From Chiridota heheva (Eukaryota; Echinodermata; Holothuroidea; Apodida; Chiridotidae): a DNA stretch of 64,000 nt. The position numbers and the translations under genes were made by a program. Position 1 is the first letter of the stretch, and each line of letters starts with the position of its first letter. Location of the stretch: assembly GCA_020152595.1 (NCBI GenBank), contig JAIGNY010004472.1:165001-229000 (forward strand), written 5' to 3'. This document shows positions 32,122 through 45,057 of this stretch, in pieces. The notes below the pieces were generated by a model, which worked only from the letters and a program-made list of their open reading frames with translations, was not told the DNA's origin and ran no database searches.

Positions 32122-33275
32122 CAGGGTTGGGGTCAATTACAAAAATCAATTACAATTACAATTATTTTCTCTGAAAATTTACAATTACAGCTTCCTGGAA
32201 ATTTCAATTACGACTACCTTAGAAATTTCCAATTACAATCATTTTTTAAAATTACAATCACAGAGCTTATTTTTTTTTTTTTATGACCTTTTGGGCAGGG
32301 CAGGGCAGGACTTAGGCAGTCTAAGATTGATCATTTCCAATGAATGGAGCATATCTCATGATCATGTATGCATAATTGTTCTGCATTTCTAATGATATAG
32401 AAGTGTAAACATATACATGTATGTTTGTCATGCATGCAGATAAAAGGCCCCCTTTGCACACTCCTATGTTCTATTCTTTTTGAAAGAAAAAAACCTGAAC
32501 CTGAGTACCTAAAGAAAGAAAGTGTTATGAAAAAATTTTTTTAAGGATGACTTATTCCATTTTGTTCTTTTATTACAATCTAAGAAACAAGTTCATATAT
32601 ATTAAATAAATAGACACAAAAAAGAAAAACAAAATAGTGTACATTTAATTCAAATGCTGTAAACGGTAAAAAAAAAAAAAACACACACTTTTAGGACTTT
32701 CATGTAAGTATTAGTATCTAAGACAGGTAATCTCCATTGTTTTATGTAGGAAAGTCCTTTGATGTGAAGATTTCAACTGACATTTGACATTTTCAGGAAG
32801 ATTAATTCTCATATACTTGTAACTGTGTTAAGAGTATTGTCTTTATCTCCAATTCGTGTCTGATACATTATTTATTTTCAGTTCAGCAACTTTATAATAT
32901 TAAGTAAACTTCGAATTGTGAAGCATACACAAAATTGATAAAAGTCTTACTCATTAGATCAATAGGCTACCAGTTGGTAATGAGGAGCAAAAGTAATCTT
33001 TCCAACACTTGCTAAATGTAAATACATATATGCTGTATCATCTTGCAGTTTCAAATGCAGACACCTACTGCACCATGTTAAAAAGATTTCAAGGAGTCTG
33101 ATGACTAAAAGTTTCAACAATTTTTTTTTTTGATTATAAAGAATTGTATTAACTTGTAATTGCCTGCAAAAATTTCAATTACATCATTTCTTTAAGTTCA
33201 AGTTCAATTACAATTACAGCTGCCCAGAAATTGTCAATTACAATTGATTACAAATTACAATTGATTCCAACCCTG
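32122..33275. mobile_element. hAT-like MITE with AATTAC subterminal repeats (1154 bp)
   Basis: It begins CAGGGTTGG and ends CCAACCCTG, a perfect inverted 9-mer. The flanks CTGCTGAG (32114-32121) and CTGCTAGG (33276-33283) share 6 of 8 bases, an aged 8-bp target duplication. Both ends are packed with CAATTACAATTAC motifs, as in hAT subterminal transposase-binding arrays. There is no transposase ORF. Confidence 0.8.
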
Positions 33276-33319
33276 CTGCTAGGTATACATGTTTAACACA
33301 CCGTGCTTAAAATTCGGGT

Positions 33320-33771
33320 CAGTGATGGAAATTTTGAATTTACCTAAAACAGTGATGTACTTTTACCAAAAACACAAGATTTTCACAGTGAAACTTGAAA
33401 GCCCTCACGAGTAGGCCTACGGCAAAAAAGTTGCGCAATGTTGAGTTTAAATGACATTGAAAGAAAGTTATCTGTTCTTTCTAAACTGAATTTCCATGCA
33501 TATTTTCCATAAAAATGATGATTTGTACTGCAGAAGTAAACTTTTTACGATTTGGAAAGCAAAAGTCGGGCGTCTATTTGGGCAATGGAGTCGATACTTT
33601 TACCATACTGGTTGTGCAATTTTGTTTTACTTCGCATCGTAATTTTGAGTAATTTTGGTTTATTTCCGAAAATTACGGTACTAATCATGTGTAATATCGT
33701 GTGTAAACGATACACGCTCGCTTTTTTTGGCGTGTACAAGTTTACTAGAATTGTAAACATTCACAGCTCTA
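33320..33771. mobile_element. TIR element family T, copy 3 (truncated, inverted)
   Basis: Reverse-complement match to 25346-25735, including TACTTCGCATCGTAATTTTG, AAACGATACACGCTCGC and the end ACATTCACAGCTCT. The opposite end is missing. Confidence 0.7.
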
Positions 33772-33779
33772 TAACAAAC

Positions 33780-34368
33780 CAGCGCTCGAAATTAACGTAG
33801 GCCCACTAGCCCAAGGCAAGTAGAACTTATGTCCGGTTAGCTGAAACTGATCTTTCCGAGCCCGCCGGGCAAAGAAACCAGAAAAAAATATATACCTTAG
33901 ACTTTTCAAAAATACATTATTACACATCACTTGCACAGGCCAAAATGCATAATTGTCCACTTCGATAAGGTTGAAAAGCCATAATTAACGAAAAACTTTA
34001 CGAAAGATTATACTTATTTATCGTTACGTTGTAGTATTGTAGGGGCCTAATTTTGTATCATCATGTTAAAATTTTGTAATAAACTTTTGCATACTTTATT
34101 TTGTTCTGACATTGTTCTAGGTGTGGTTTTTCGAACTCAAAACAGATTTTGCTATACATAACGTTAGTTTCACGACTGGGGTATGTGAAAATATATTTGA
34201 GTTGAAAGAAAAGCATTGTTTACTTTTATCTTTTCTCTGTAGGGACCAAGGTTTTTAGGCTTTTTGAGGTACGTTTTTTGGACAAGTCAGCAGTCCAGTC
34301 AGGCTAGTAGAAAAGGAGTCAAGCTAGCCCAACGGGCTAGTGGTTTAAGTGTGCTAATTTGAACCCTG
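33780..34368. mobile_element. hAT-like MITE with CTAGCCC motif (589 bp)
   Basis: The left end is CAGCGCTCGAAATTAAC...CCACTAGCCC. The right end, reversed, is CAGGGTTCAAATTAGC...CCACTAGCCC. The flanks TAACAAAC (33772-33779) and TTACAAGC (34369-34376) agree at 6 of 8 bases. No ORF. Confidence 0.72.
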
Positions 34369-34477
34369 TTACAAGCCCTATATGCACTTACAGTACCACT
34401 CGCGTGTAACTTGCGCATACGTAACGTATAATACTACAGGCTAACCTATAGATCTATAAAAGAATATATAGGCCTAT

Positions 34478-34712
34478 CTGAACCTAAATCTAAATCGTTT
34501 AAGTCGGCAAAAATCCTTCAAGAGGACATAAACTCTAACTGAGCGTAAAAAGTATGAGTAAAAATAAAATAAAAAATGAAAAAAATAGTTTTTAATACAA
34601 GTGTTAGTAGGTTTAGCTTTGAAACAGTTAGGACTTAGTGCATGTACAATGTCTGGCGGTAAAGCATTCCAATCCTTAAGTGTGTGAAGGAAGAATGAGT
34701 GTTTTTATACTT
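34478..34712 (-). mobile_element. 3' fragment of LINE family B
   Basis: Same 3' terminus as the copies at 42.7 and 49.5 kb: (GATTTA)n tail, AAGTCGGCAAAAATCCTTCA, AGAGGACAT, then TAGTATGAG-like sequence and the end of the ORF. It is 5'-truncated after about 235 bases, as usual for LINE insertions. Confidence 0.8.
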
Positions 34713-35144
34713 TTGTATAAACACGTAGAGCCGCAAAAATCGTATATAATGCTGTATAATCTTCGTAGACACACAGTATAAGCCCCGTATAAGCCGGTCT
34801 CCTGAAAGTATAATCCCTACATAATCCTTTTAGTATAGAAACGTATAGGCTAAGTCACATATAACACCCCTACAATCCTGTCATTGATTACCGCAAACCA
34901 CGAGGAAGGCCTAACTTAATGTTGAGTTGGCTTACTCCATTCAGGCCTAAACCTAGAACTCATTAATAGGCCAATGTTCTTTCAAAGCTTGTACTGTCTG
35001 CAAAACAGGAATACATATGTTCCCTTATAATAATTATAACAATGTTTCATTTCCACAAGTATTTCGAGTTAAGTAATGAAAAATGTTAAATCTAACAATT
35101 CTTCAAACCCTCCGCGTTCTGTACATTACGCGATACACGGCCAG
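34713..35144. other. non-coding stretch, nothing recognised
   Basis: AT-rich spacer between a LINE tail and a foldback element. Confidence 0.45.
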
Positions 35145-36126
35145 CTCCGGTTCATACTTTTTTTCTTCTGCAGACCAGACTTGCCATCACAGGTTTTTTC
35201 AGCCAATCATATACAAGAATGACGATGATGTAATTAAATATGAATATTCATATACAACTTATGACACATCATCTGACAAAATAATTTGGGACTTAGTAAT
35301 TCCATGACCGCAAGTGCATAACATTACTTTGCCAAAAAATAATGGAAAAAACCTGACACTACAGATATGGCACAATTTAAAATGTGCTACGAAGCTATTT
35401 CTCCTTTGAATATCGAGGAAGTAGTTAACAATATCTCCGTAAGTGGTGTTCTGAGTAAATTTTTAACACTCGCTCTTTGTATGAAAATTAAGAAAATTTA
35501 TAAAGTAGTAGTTAAGCGACTTTCCCTTGCATAAACACTTTCCCTTGACACGTGTTGTAGGTACGGAGTTTTTGATTAGTGTGTAAAAATCAAGGTGGGA
35601 CTTATTCGCAGGGCAGTGATAACATATATTGTACCCTAACCTAAAACCTAACCCCCACCCTAACCTTATTCACAGTGCTGGCTTGAGATACTGTGTGGAT
35701 ATTCGCAGGGCTGCCCTGCGAATAATCACTTCAAAAAATCAAAGTTGTATGGCGATAGTTCTCACGTTGTATATGTAGATCTTCAAGCTGCTGTATATGC
35801 GTTAAATAATTCGCACAAATTGTAGGTATGCCTAGGCCTAGTACGAGTTCATGCCCAAATAGACTTTTGTTTAAGTTGTAGGTGAGTTTTATCCTTTTTT
35901 CTTTAAGTCCCGATTTTCCTTTTTGGACGGAGTGCGTAGTTGTAGTGAGTATTCCATGCATACATTACATACTATACAGGCTATAGTATACAGTCCTATC
36001 TTATAGGACTAATGTTGTATATGAATATTCATATTTAATTACGTCATTGTCATTCTTGTATATGATTGGCTATAAAAATCTGTAATGGCAACTCTAGTCT
36101 GCAGAAAAAAAAGTGTTCGATCGGAG
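35145..36126. mobile_element. foldback/MITE element with about 115-bp TIRs (982 bp)
   Basis: The left arm (35145-35261) and right arm (36012-36126) are inverted repeats. Shared blocks include CTTCTGCAGAC, AGCCAATCATATACAAGAAT, GTAATTAAATATGAATATTC and ATATACAAC. The outer bases are CTCCG on both ends. No clear target duplication was seen. The interior has no transposase-like ORF but carries the smaller palindromic insert at 35602-35725. Confidence 0.78.
35602..35725. repeat. small palindromic insert with telomere-like core
   Basis: TTATTCGCAGGGCAG (35602-35616) is inverted at 35711-35725 (CTGCCCTGCGAATAA). A further ATTCGCAGGG at 35701 makes a 23-base near-palindrome with the right end. The middle reads CCCTAACCTAAAACCTAACC (35633-35652) and CACCCTAACC, a degenerate TTAGGG-type tract. 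Confidence 0.7.
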
Positions 36127-36971
36127 GTACTAGTGGGTATATGCAACTAATATCCACCCCATATTAAATAATTTTTAACTAATATCCGTGCAATAACAAA
36201 CTTTTTTTAAACTTTCATTCAAGCGCTAATATTCTGGACACGTTTTGTTTAAAAATGGTTATCTCTCATGATGTAGTGTGGTCAGATTGACCTACGTCTC
36301 ACTAAACGTCAATAATCTCCCACGACAAGGGGGAGTTATCCATTGATACGCACATTATATTTTATACAAAACAGCTCATAACTTTTGTTAAAAGCACATT
36401 TTTAATTCTGAGATGTCACATTATTTTCATTAAGTGTAAAATGTTTTTGATGTCTATTCAATGTTTGCACATTTCCTGTTGACGGCGTATTGTCATGAAA
36501 AGTCAAATTATTATTAACACCGGCCCAGAAGCAGGGCAGGACCAGAGATATATTTGGATATTGACATTACTGGAACATAGCTTTACAGTGCAAATTGCGA
36601 TTCTTCAGTCACTAACCACAACTTTGATTTTTATTTAAAATAAACAAATATTGATACCTTGTTTTTGAAATGTGCATATGATAATGTTGTGATTAATTAT
36701 TTTTTCTTTTTTTTTCTCACCCTTTTCCCATTAAGGTACTTTATGGTAAAGTAGAAAAATGTTCAAAATAGTTAAAGATACCAATCCAACACAAACTAAA
36801 TTGAAAGTGCAAATTAAAAATGTTTAACTACTAATCATCACCCATACCATGGCAATAATTCCTCTCATTCAAGAATTAAGAGACCATAGTTCAATTCCTC
36901 CGAGCCTAGCTCTTCGTCATCCATGTTCTTTACTGGGAGGGGGAAGGGGAAGGGGGGCACTTTCATATATG

Positions 36972-36974
<3 letters not shown>
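36127..36974. other. non-coding stretch, nothing recognised
   Basis: No gene or paired repeat ends were found. Confidence 0.45.
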
Positions 36975-37045
<71 letters not shown>

Positions 37046-37316
37046 TATGATATATATATATGATATATATATATATAGATAGATATATAGATATAAATAA
37101 ATATATAGATATATATAGATAGATAGATATATATATATAGATATAGATATATATATATAAATATATATAGATATATATATATAGATATAGATAGAGATAT
37201 ATATACATATATATACATATATATATATATAGATATATATATAGATATATATATATATATATATATAGATATATATATATATATATATAGATATATATAT
37301 ATATATATATATACAT

Positions 37317-37357
<41 letters not shown>

Positions 37358-37365
37358 TATATATG
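36975..37365. repeat. (TA)n with embedded (GATA)n
   Basis: The first ~65 bases are pure TA; the rest mixes TA with many GATA/TAGA steps. Long Ile-Tyr frames on both strands are artefacts. Confidence 0.95.
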
Positions 37366-40300
37366 AGTATTTGTGACATTAATTTCTTTCATCTATAAAA
37401 ATTACAAATAAGCTAAGAATGTTTTGGCAAAATCAATCATGAGTTGAAGGGTGCCCTTGTGTTTATTTAAATACGGGGTCTTGTAAGTGCCATATTTCAA
37501 ACTTTTCTACAATTTTTTGCAAATGAATTAATGAAAACAGCTCTGTAAAATACAAGAAGATCAACGAAATCATATTTAACATTCATAAGAATACATCATA
37601 CAGTGACATAGCTAAATTGAAAAGCAGAAAATCATTTCTTTTTATACTGTAATTGTAGTATCTTAACCCAACAAACAGTCGGAAATTTAGTCATGACAGC
37701 TTGATGTGCACTGTACTGAAGTAGGCTTAAGTTAGATCTATTATTCCATTCCAGTTCCAGGGCCGCACTGGGGAGCTGTTACTCAACTAATCTATAAACC
37801 CACCTGCCCACAATTCATCAAGCTACAGTATGCACTGTGCAAAATCTGTTTGACTTTGAAAATTGTGCTAATTTTCTGATAAGTGAAACCTACAGTATAT
37901 GCAGACTTGACAGTAAATGAAATACGAGGAACATTAACGAACAATTCTAAAAATCATGCAGAATTAACAAAGAAAACTTATTAAAGTAGATATAAAACAA
38001 CTGAAAATTAATAAAATTGCATTGATACTCCTTTACAATTCGCTCTTTTGCCAATTTGCGCAAGCGGTTGTTTCAAACACTTGAGTTAGAACATATCAGG
38101 ACCTCTTGCAGCGGTTCGTCACAAGTAATGCCGTACGATACATATTGAACACCTTTATTTTATTGGTTTTTCGGCCCATAAAGATTTCAACTTGTATCAA
38201 AGAAACTGGCAAAGCCAGGAGGAATGCCCCCACCCTCCCTCCCTTTCAGAGGCCCTCCACCCCCTTTGAGAGGCCATGCCTTGTTTCCCCAAATGAAATA
38301 ACTGCAACGCCAAGGGATAGTCTATCAACAAGGTTAAACGTGTAGGCCAAAAGTCAATGCAAGTGACCAAAAAGGTTACGTTTTTTTGTATACACAATAT
38401 ATTTTTAGATCAATAGGAACAGCCGAATTCTTGTTGCGCAATTCCTGCAACCTCTGATTTTTGCCACATGGAAGAAAATATATTTTTCTGTCGTAATACA
38501 AAGTTACAGCGTGGTTATATGGGAATCGTATAGTCAAACGATATATTTAAAATCTTATGTAAAGTCAAAACGAAACGACACAAATGCTATATTAAGAATA
38601 AATTTCATCAAAACTCCAAGGTAAAAACTAAGTCGTCAATTACTTTCTTTTTATTGCAGAAACTTTCAAAATAAATTTAAAAATAAATATCAAAATTCAA
38701 AATAAAAGAAAATTATATAGGACTATGGGGATATTTTCTGAACAAGTGTTCTCAGAAGAGACTTATTTATATCAGGCAAGTACTATAACATATCCCTGTT
38801 TAGATCGATCAATCACACATTAACATTGATTTTTTGGAAAATATTTTATTGCCGGGTGTGCTGGTAATGGTATAAGAAAAAAAGCGAAGCAAATGGTTTT
38901 TGTTTCTTTAATTTTCAATTGAAAAAAAAACTGAGGCAATATTTTTCTTCTCTTTTTCATTTTTGTTATTCATGAACTATCGTATAACCTGAGGAAACAA
39001 GATATTGAATGCTTGTAAATATAAAAGAAATGAAAGTAAGAGTTCTGCATACAAACATAATAGACTACGATCTGGGGGTCTAAGTCTGTTAGACCTGTTG
39101 AGATTTCCGGATTGACTTGCATCCCCTTAAAACATCCTTGTAAATCTTTTGTGTGCGTAAAGCCATGTGAATCAAACCTTCCAGGCAATTCCTTGCAAAG
39201 GCTTTATGGACATTTCAACATTCGTTTTTGGAACTCTTCAGATCTATACTGTTGTCAGTATTGTCATGTGCCATAAATAATAACACTGCAAATTTCGACC
39301 AGCTAATCTAATTTTAGGCCCAACATGCATCACAATTTTCAACAATTTACTAAGGGTTGAAACTTTAATTTAGTTCCCATAATTCGGAAACTAAATAAAT
39401 AATCAAAATGGTCCTCAGAATTGATAGATCTTTTCACAAATAAAATTTTGCTGTGTCCATATACCTTTAACAAATGTTCAGGATGCTATAGGTTTTTTTT
39501 AAAATTCAAATTATTGATTCTAATTTAATTTAGAATGTTCTTGAAAGTTTTCACAAGAACAATTGATAAACCGAAGATACATTTCCTCTTGTTGTAAATG
39601 ATTTTCATTATATCATCTTTATATTTTTCTTAATTGTAACCATACTCAAGCTGCTATCCAAGTAAAATATTGGCACTGCATTTCCTTATCAATTTCCTAT
39701 CTTGGCATAATCGCCTATAATCTAGACTGGTAATAGGCCTAGTTGACGAATCGTCACGGTCTCTATGCCCCACATAACTTATCCCTATTTAGACCCCACC
39801 TAACACCGAGGTCCCTATTCACATATTTGGAAAAGAGAATCAAAATAAGTGTGTACACCCTTTTACTGCATAAGTGTTCCACCAAAATGGGGGAGGGGGA
39901 ATTCCAGCCCTGAATGGGGGAGGGGAAAAAATTTCCCAAGATTTACAGCCTTAAGTGGTGGAGGGAAAAATTTCCCAAGAATCGCCCGGTAAGTTGGGTA
40001 ATGGCCAGAGCATATAGTGAACAAAAATAAATGAAATGCGAGGAACAAGAATGAAAAATCGTGCAGAACGAGAAAAGAAACCTAAAGTAAAAAAAATTGA
40101 AATTAAGAAAATAGCATGCATAAAAATAAAGAATTCTCAAAAAATAATACAAAGATAAAGTATATTTATCTCCCTAAAAAAAAAGAAACAAGAAAATCAA
40201 ATATTAAAATTTCATGGAATAAAATATGGACATGTCTGTGACAGAACTTTAAAAAATATGATTTAAAAACAATCTCGTCGTTACTTCTTCAGAATAAAAA

Positions 40301-42724
40301 TAAGGGGAGGGGAGGAAGTAAGTTTAATATTCATTGTTTAATAACAAAACTTATTCATTGTTTAAAAATTGCTTTAAGATTTATTTTCTACATCTTGGCT
40401 CTTGTATGGAAAACGTGTGTTAAAATAATGCTTCTAACGAGAGTTACTTGCTTTTTTCTGAAGGCTTGAAGTGTGCGAGTTAATGGAAAATGCCATTATG
40501 TCAGGATCGTGGGGGCCGCATGTGTAATAAATTTACTCTCTTTGTCTGCCGCACCAGAGATAAATTTGTTCAGAGTAAGGCCTCATGCAGGGAGATCGCC
40601 TCCTATTTCCCCACTTCCTACGCCTTTTGTAAACAAATTCTTTTGAGTTTTCATATCCACGCTCATGTAACATATGTGTAAGACTTAACGTAAGGTATTG
40701 TTTCACCAACGCGTGTAAAACGAAAAGTAATATTTATGTATACACAAAGGTACAAACACTGCAGCGAACTTCGGTTTGGTTCGCGTCAATCCATCGTAAG
40801 GGAATTTCAATTTTCATATCTAAAGTTTCACTATCTTGTTTCCTTGCTTACGTAGTCGGCCTTACTAACAAGCCACCACGTTAAGATTGCTGATTTTTGC
40901 TTCTTAGTCAACGTAGCTTTAATAGTGTATCTGTGCCGTAACTTTTTGCTAAGAAAGAATGCTTTATAGACCCAGGCCCAATCGATAAATGGAAGACAAG
41001 CCTGTGGAGATAAGTTGCCTTTACAAAGCTTATATGTTTCTCTGCGTTTATAATTTTTTTTAATCCCCATTCATCACCCTGTATTATACGTTACTCTACA
41101 AATATAATCCTACTCGGAAACATATAAAGTCCATATACAAAGATATACAGTAAAGCAGACTAAAGTTGAGTAACGTATAGATATATATAACTACGAATAA
41201 ACTTGTATAATTATACACATATGTTAGTATGCGCAAGTTATACGTGAGCGACACTGTAGGAACATGTGCCGCATGGCTTTCGTCGAACGATACTGGGACG
41301 AAAATAAAAGCGGTCAAATGTTTGGGCAAGATGAATAACAATGGGAATTGAGAGAAGAATTTCCAGCATATGTTTGTGGTTTATTTTATTGGATCGGAAG
41401 GAAGAAGGAGGAGGGAGGAGGGGGAGGGGGGGGCGGAACTTTGACAGTTGAGTATCCATTGTATTTTGAATATCCATTGTACATAACAAATATTTTGTAA
41501 ATCCTTTTAGCATTCCGATTAAAAAAATAAAATTATAATAATAATGAAACTTTTTCGTTAAAAATTTGTCAATAGAAGTGGACTAAATTTAAAAGTTTTT
41601 TATGGGAGAAGGATCTACAAGGTCACCCTGGATTGTTTTACTTGAGCCCGGCACTCAAACTTGTCTAGATAGAGCCCTGACCCATACAACATGTGTTTCG
41701 TAATAATTGATACAACTTATGGAGTTTAATTTGCTTAACGCACCCGTTGTTTACTGATAACGACCGCGGAATATTGTGTCGACAAAGCTTGTACATAAAG
41801 CATGCTGTTAAAAGTTTCGACCTGCAAACGTTGCTTTCGTGGAGTAAAGAAGATGGCAACAGAAGTATTGAGTTCAAACTTCTTTCTCATAATGTGAAAA
41901 ACTGGTGAAATTTAAAAAAACAATAAAAAAATGTAATACTGAGTGTTTAGTATATTAAGAATATCCAAAACGTAAGTAATCATAAATTTTCTAATGTGTG
42001 AATTGAAAAAAACCTATAGTAAATTGCACCTTATCTATAACAACCCTCGTATGGCAATCCCAATGTCAACCCGTACTGAGGGATGTGGCCTACACGTCTG
42101 ACGTCCAGTGTAACGTAACTAGGCCTAGATTACAGAGCCAACAAATGTTACCAGACTGTCACTGAAACTTTGTGTGAAGTTGCATATGCTTATATAATTG
42201 TCGTTCAATTAACAAACTTTGCCAAGGTGCGAAACATTAGGGGTTTTTGAAATTCGTGGGTGGTTGAAATTCGGGTCACTCACCATAGCATAGGGGGCCT
42301 AACGTTAACGTTTAGCGTACAAGCTCAACATGTCAACAAATAATGCTTTAAGGTAGGCCTAGTGTTATATTTGACGCAAGTGGTTTCACGCTAGGGGCTA
42401 GTATCGGAAAATATTTTCATGACAAAGCATTATACATCCTAAAACATTTGTACATTCTTCTTTGGCTCTTAGTCTTACTAAAGTGTGCTGAACATATTTC
42501 AATTTTATTTCCCTACCATATTATTCATTTTAGTAGGCTATACGTAATTAATTCAAGACATAAAACAGCAATTGTTTACCTCTGAGGAAGACATTCTGAC
42601 TGCACGAACGTGAAAAATCATCCAAGAATATTCGCGATAGACGTAGACTTACATGTCAGTCGTTTTGTTAATAGCGGTGCTTGATTGATTGATCAAATAT
42701 CGAGTTAAAAAGCAAACCATGGAG
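37366..42724. other. 5.3-kb AT-rich stretch with no recognised feature
   Basis: No exon, paired repeat end or LINE protein motif was found on either strand. There are minor purine tracts near 39890-39970 and a G-rich run at 41404-41435. It could hold regulatory sequence or old unrecognisable repeats. Confidence 0.4.
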
Positions 42725-44962
42725 CTTTCTGAATCTGAATCTGAATCGGTTAAGTCGGCAAAAATCCTTCAAGAGGACATGCACGCCAACCGAGCGTAAA
42801 TAGTATGAGTAAAAAATAATATAAAAAAAACTAGTTAGCAATACAGGTGTTAGTAAGTTTAGCTTTGAAACAGTTGAGACTTAGTGCATGAACAATGTCT
42901 GACGGTAAAGCATTCCAATCCTTTAGTGTGTGAGGGAAGAAAGAGTGTTTATATACATTCTTTTTAGCATAGGGAACCTGGAAATTAAGGTCATGATTAT
43001 TTCTTGTATTAGTTCTAACGGTGGGGATAAGTTCATCTTTATTGATGGCGACAAGATTGTTATTGATTTTATATAGCATATGTAGCCGGGTGTTGTATCG
43101 TCTTGTTTTAAGCAGGGGCCAATCTAATTTATAAAGCATGTTTTTTACACTAGATTTATAAGAGTAGTCTGCCATACAGAACCTGGCTGCTCTCCTTTGA
43201 ATAGATTCAAGTTTATCCACATCGCACTGGTGATGGGGTCCCAGACTGCAGATGCGTACTCAAGTACTGGCCTGACTAGAGCTTTATAGGCAGTGGATTT
43301 AACGTCGGTGGGACAGTTTGAGAGGTTACGTTTTAAAAGGCCAAGTATAGAGTTAGCTTTCTTGGTTATCTTATGTATATGTTTATCCCATCTGAGTTTA
43401 TTATCAATTTCAACACCTAGGTATGGGTGGGAGTTGACATGTTTTAGTGGCTGGTTGCATAAGGTATAAACAGGTGATTTAAAGCATTTCTTAGAGGAAA
43501 TTGACAAGATGTAGCATTTGGAGGGTTGAAATTCATTTGCCATTTGTTTTGCCATTGTTCAAGTTTGTTAAGATCATCTTGGAGGATTTGTTGGTCAGAG
43601 GGGTTATCAATTGTTCTGTACACAAGGCAGTCATCAGCAAACAGTCTGACTGTGCTGTTTATATTATCAGGGATGTCATTTACATATAAGAGGAAAAGTA
43701 ATGGACCCAAGACAGTACCTTGTGGTACACCGGATAAAACCTGTTTATAATCAGAGATTTCACCATCGCAAACAACACGCTGGATGCGGTTGTTGAGGAA
43801 TGATGCAAACCAGGCCAGAAGATTTCCATCAATGCCATAGGCGGAAAGTTTGGATAACAGGCGCTGGTGGGGGACTTTATCAAAGGCTTTTGAGAAGTCA
43901 AGAATAGCCATAGAGACGTTACTGTTTTGGTCGATTTGTTTAGAGATATCATTTATTGTTAAGAGGAGTTGTGTTTCAGTCGATCTTTTTGCACGGAAGC
44001 CATGTTGTAAATCAGTTAAGATATTATGCTCATCAAGGAATTTCATCACATGTGAGTGGATTATATGCTCAAGGATTTTACTACAAACGCAGGTGAGGGA
44101 AATAGGTCTATAATTAGCTGGGTTTTGTTTATCACCTTTCTTAAAAACACTACATATGTTTGCTTCTTTCCACTTGTTAGGGATAGTACCATTATCGACA
44201 GAGGTTTGAAAGAGATCAGTTAGAATTTCATAGAGGTCATCAGCATGTGCGTTTAGAAACCATGGTGGTATTTGGTCAGGACCTGAGGCTTTGTTGGGGT
44301 CTAGGTTATGCAGTTGCTTTTTGACACCTTCTGGGGTAATTATAAGTTGGCTTAATTTGCTGTTGGTAAGTGGTTTAGTTACAGGAATTTGGGAGGTGTT
44401 TTCTACTGTGAAAACACTGAAAAACTGGTCATTTAGAATGTTAGCTTTAGTTTTACTGTCACTGCAGAGTTTACCGTTATTTAGTAGATCAGACACACCT
44501 ACAGAGTTACTTCTTAATCTTTTGATATAGGACCAAAATGCCTTTGGGTTTTCGTTAAGTGAGTTTTTAAGTTTATCACAGATGAAGGTGTTTCTAGCTT
44601 CTTTGAGGTTTTTATGGACAGCCTTTCTAAAGCTTTTATAGGTAGTCCAGTCATTGGCTTGTTGATTAGTCTTAGCTTTTTTAAACAGTTTATGTTTTTT
44701 CCTGCAGAGACGGCGTTGGATACAGGTAAACCAGGGCAGATTTAGTTTAGTTGAGGTGAATTTGTGAGGCGTGTTTTTATCTATAATCAATTTAATTTCT
44801 TGTTCAAAGAAATTCCATTTTTCATCAACATCAATGGAGGAATTAAATTGAGTATAATATTGCAGTTTAAATTTGGTCAGGTCTTCTTTTATTCGTTTTA
44901 TGTTGGCTTTTTTCTTTAAATAGATTTTACGTTTAGGTAACTTTTTACGAGGAGGGGAGATA
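42725..44962 (-). mobile_element. LINE family B, copy A (CR1/jockey-type)
   Basis: 5'-truncated copy of about 2.2 kb. It carries the reverse transcriptase domain, the C-terminal region, a short 3' UTR and a (GATTCA)n tail at 42727-42745. It shares near-identical sequence with the plus-strand copy B (46446-49533) and the fragment at 34478-34712, so all three belong to one family whose 3' terminus is conserved. Confidence 0.9.
42831..44790 (-). pseudogene. LINE family B reverse transcriptase, two frameshifts
   Basis: The reading begins with 448 open codons (44790 down to about 43525), passes to a second frame (43555-43145) and to a third (43220-42831). RT motifs in order are ICSVFKKGDKQNPANYRPIS, LQHGFRAKRSTETQL, MAILDFSKAFDKVPHQRLL, LSGVPQGTVLGPLLFLLYVN and RLFADDCLVY (FADD active site). 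The C-terminal part has YKALVRPVLEYASAVWDP and, after the second shift, LESIQRRAARFCMADYSY. The first shift is an extra base near 43526. The second, near 43225, is also present at the matching site of copy B. No intact element remains. Confidence 0.9.
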
Positions 44963-45057
44963 TTTTTCGGTTAATTCATTGCAATTTATTGGTAAACTGG
45001 GCCATGGGCCCTTGACAAATATACATAACGTAATACAACATCAAGTACAGGACTGAT

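Noticed and set aside
33552-33800. Overlapping frames on both strands
   Set aside because: They fall in family T element copy 3, whose other copies lack the frame.
43444-44790. 448-codon reverse transcriptase as a domesticated host gene
   Set aside because: It is continuous with further RT sequence through frameshifts, has a LINE tail, and has a sister copy 4 kb away.
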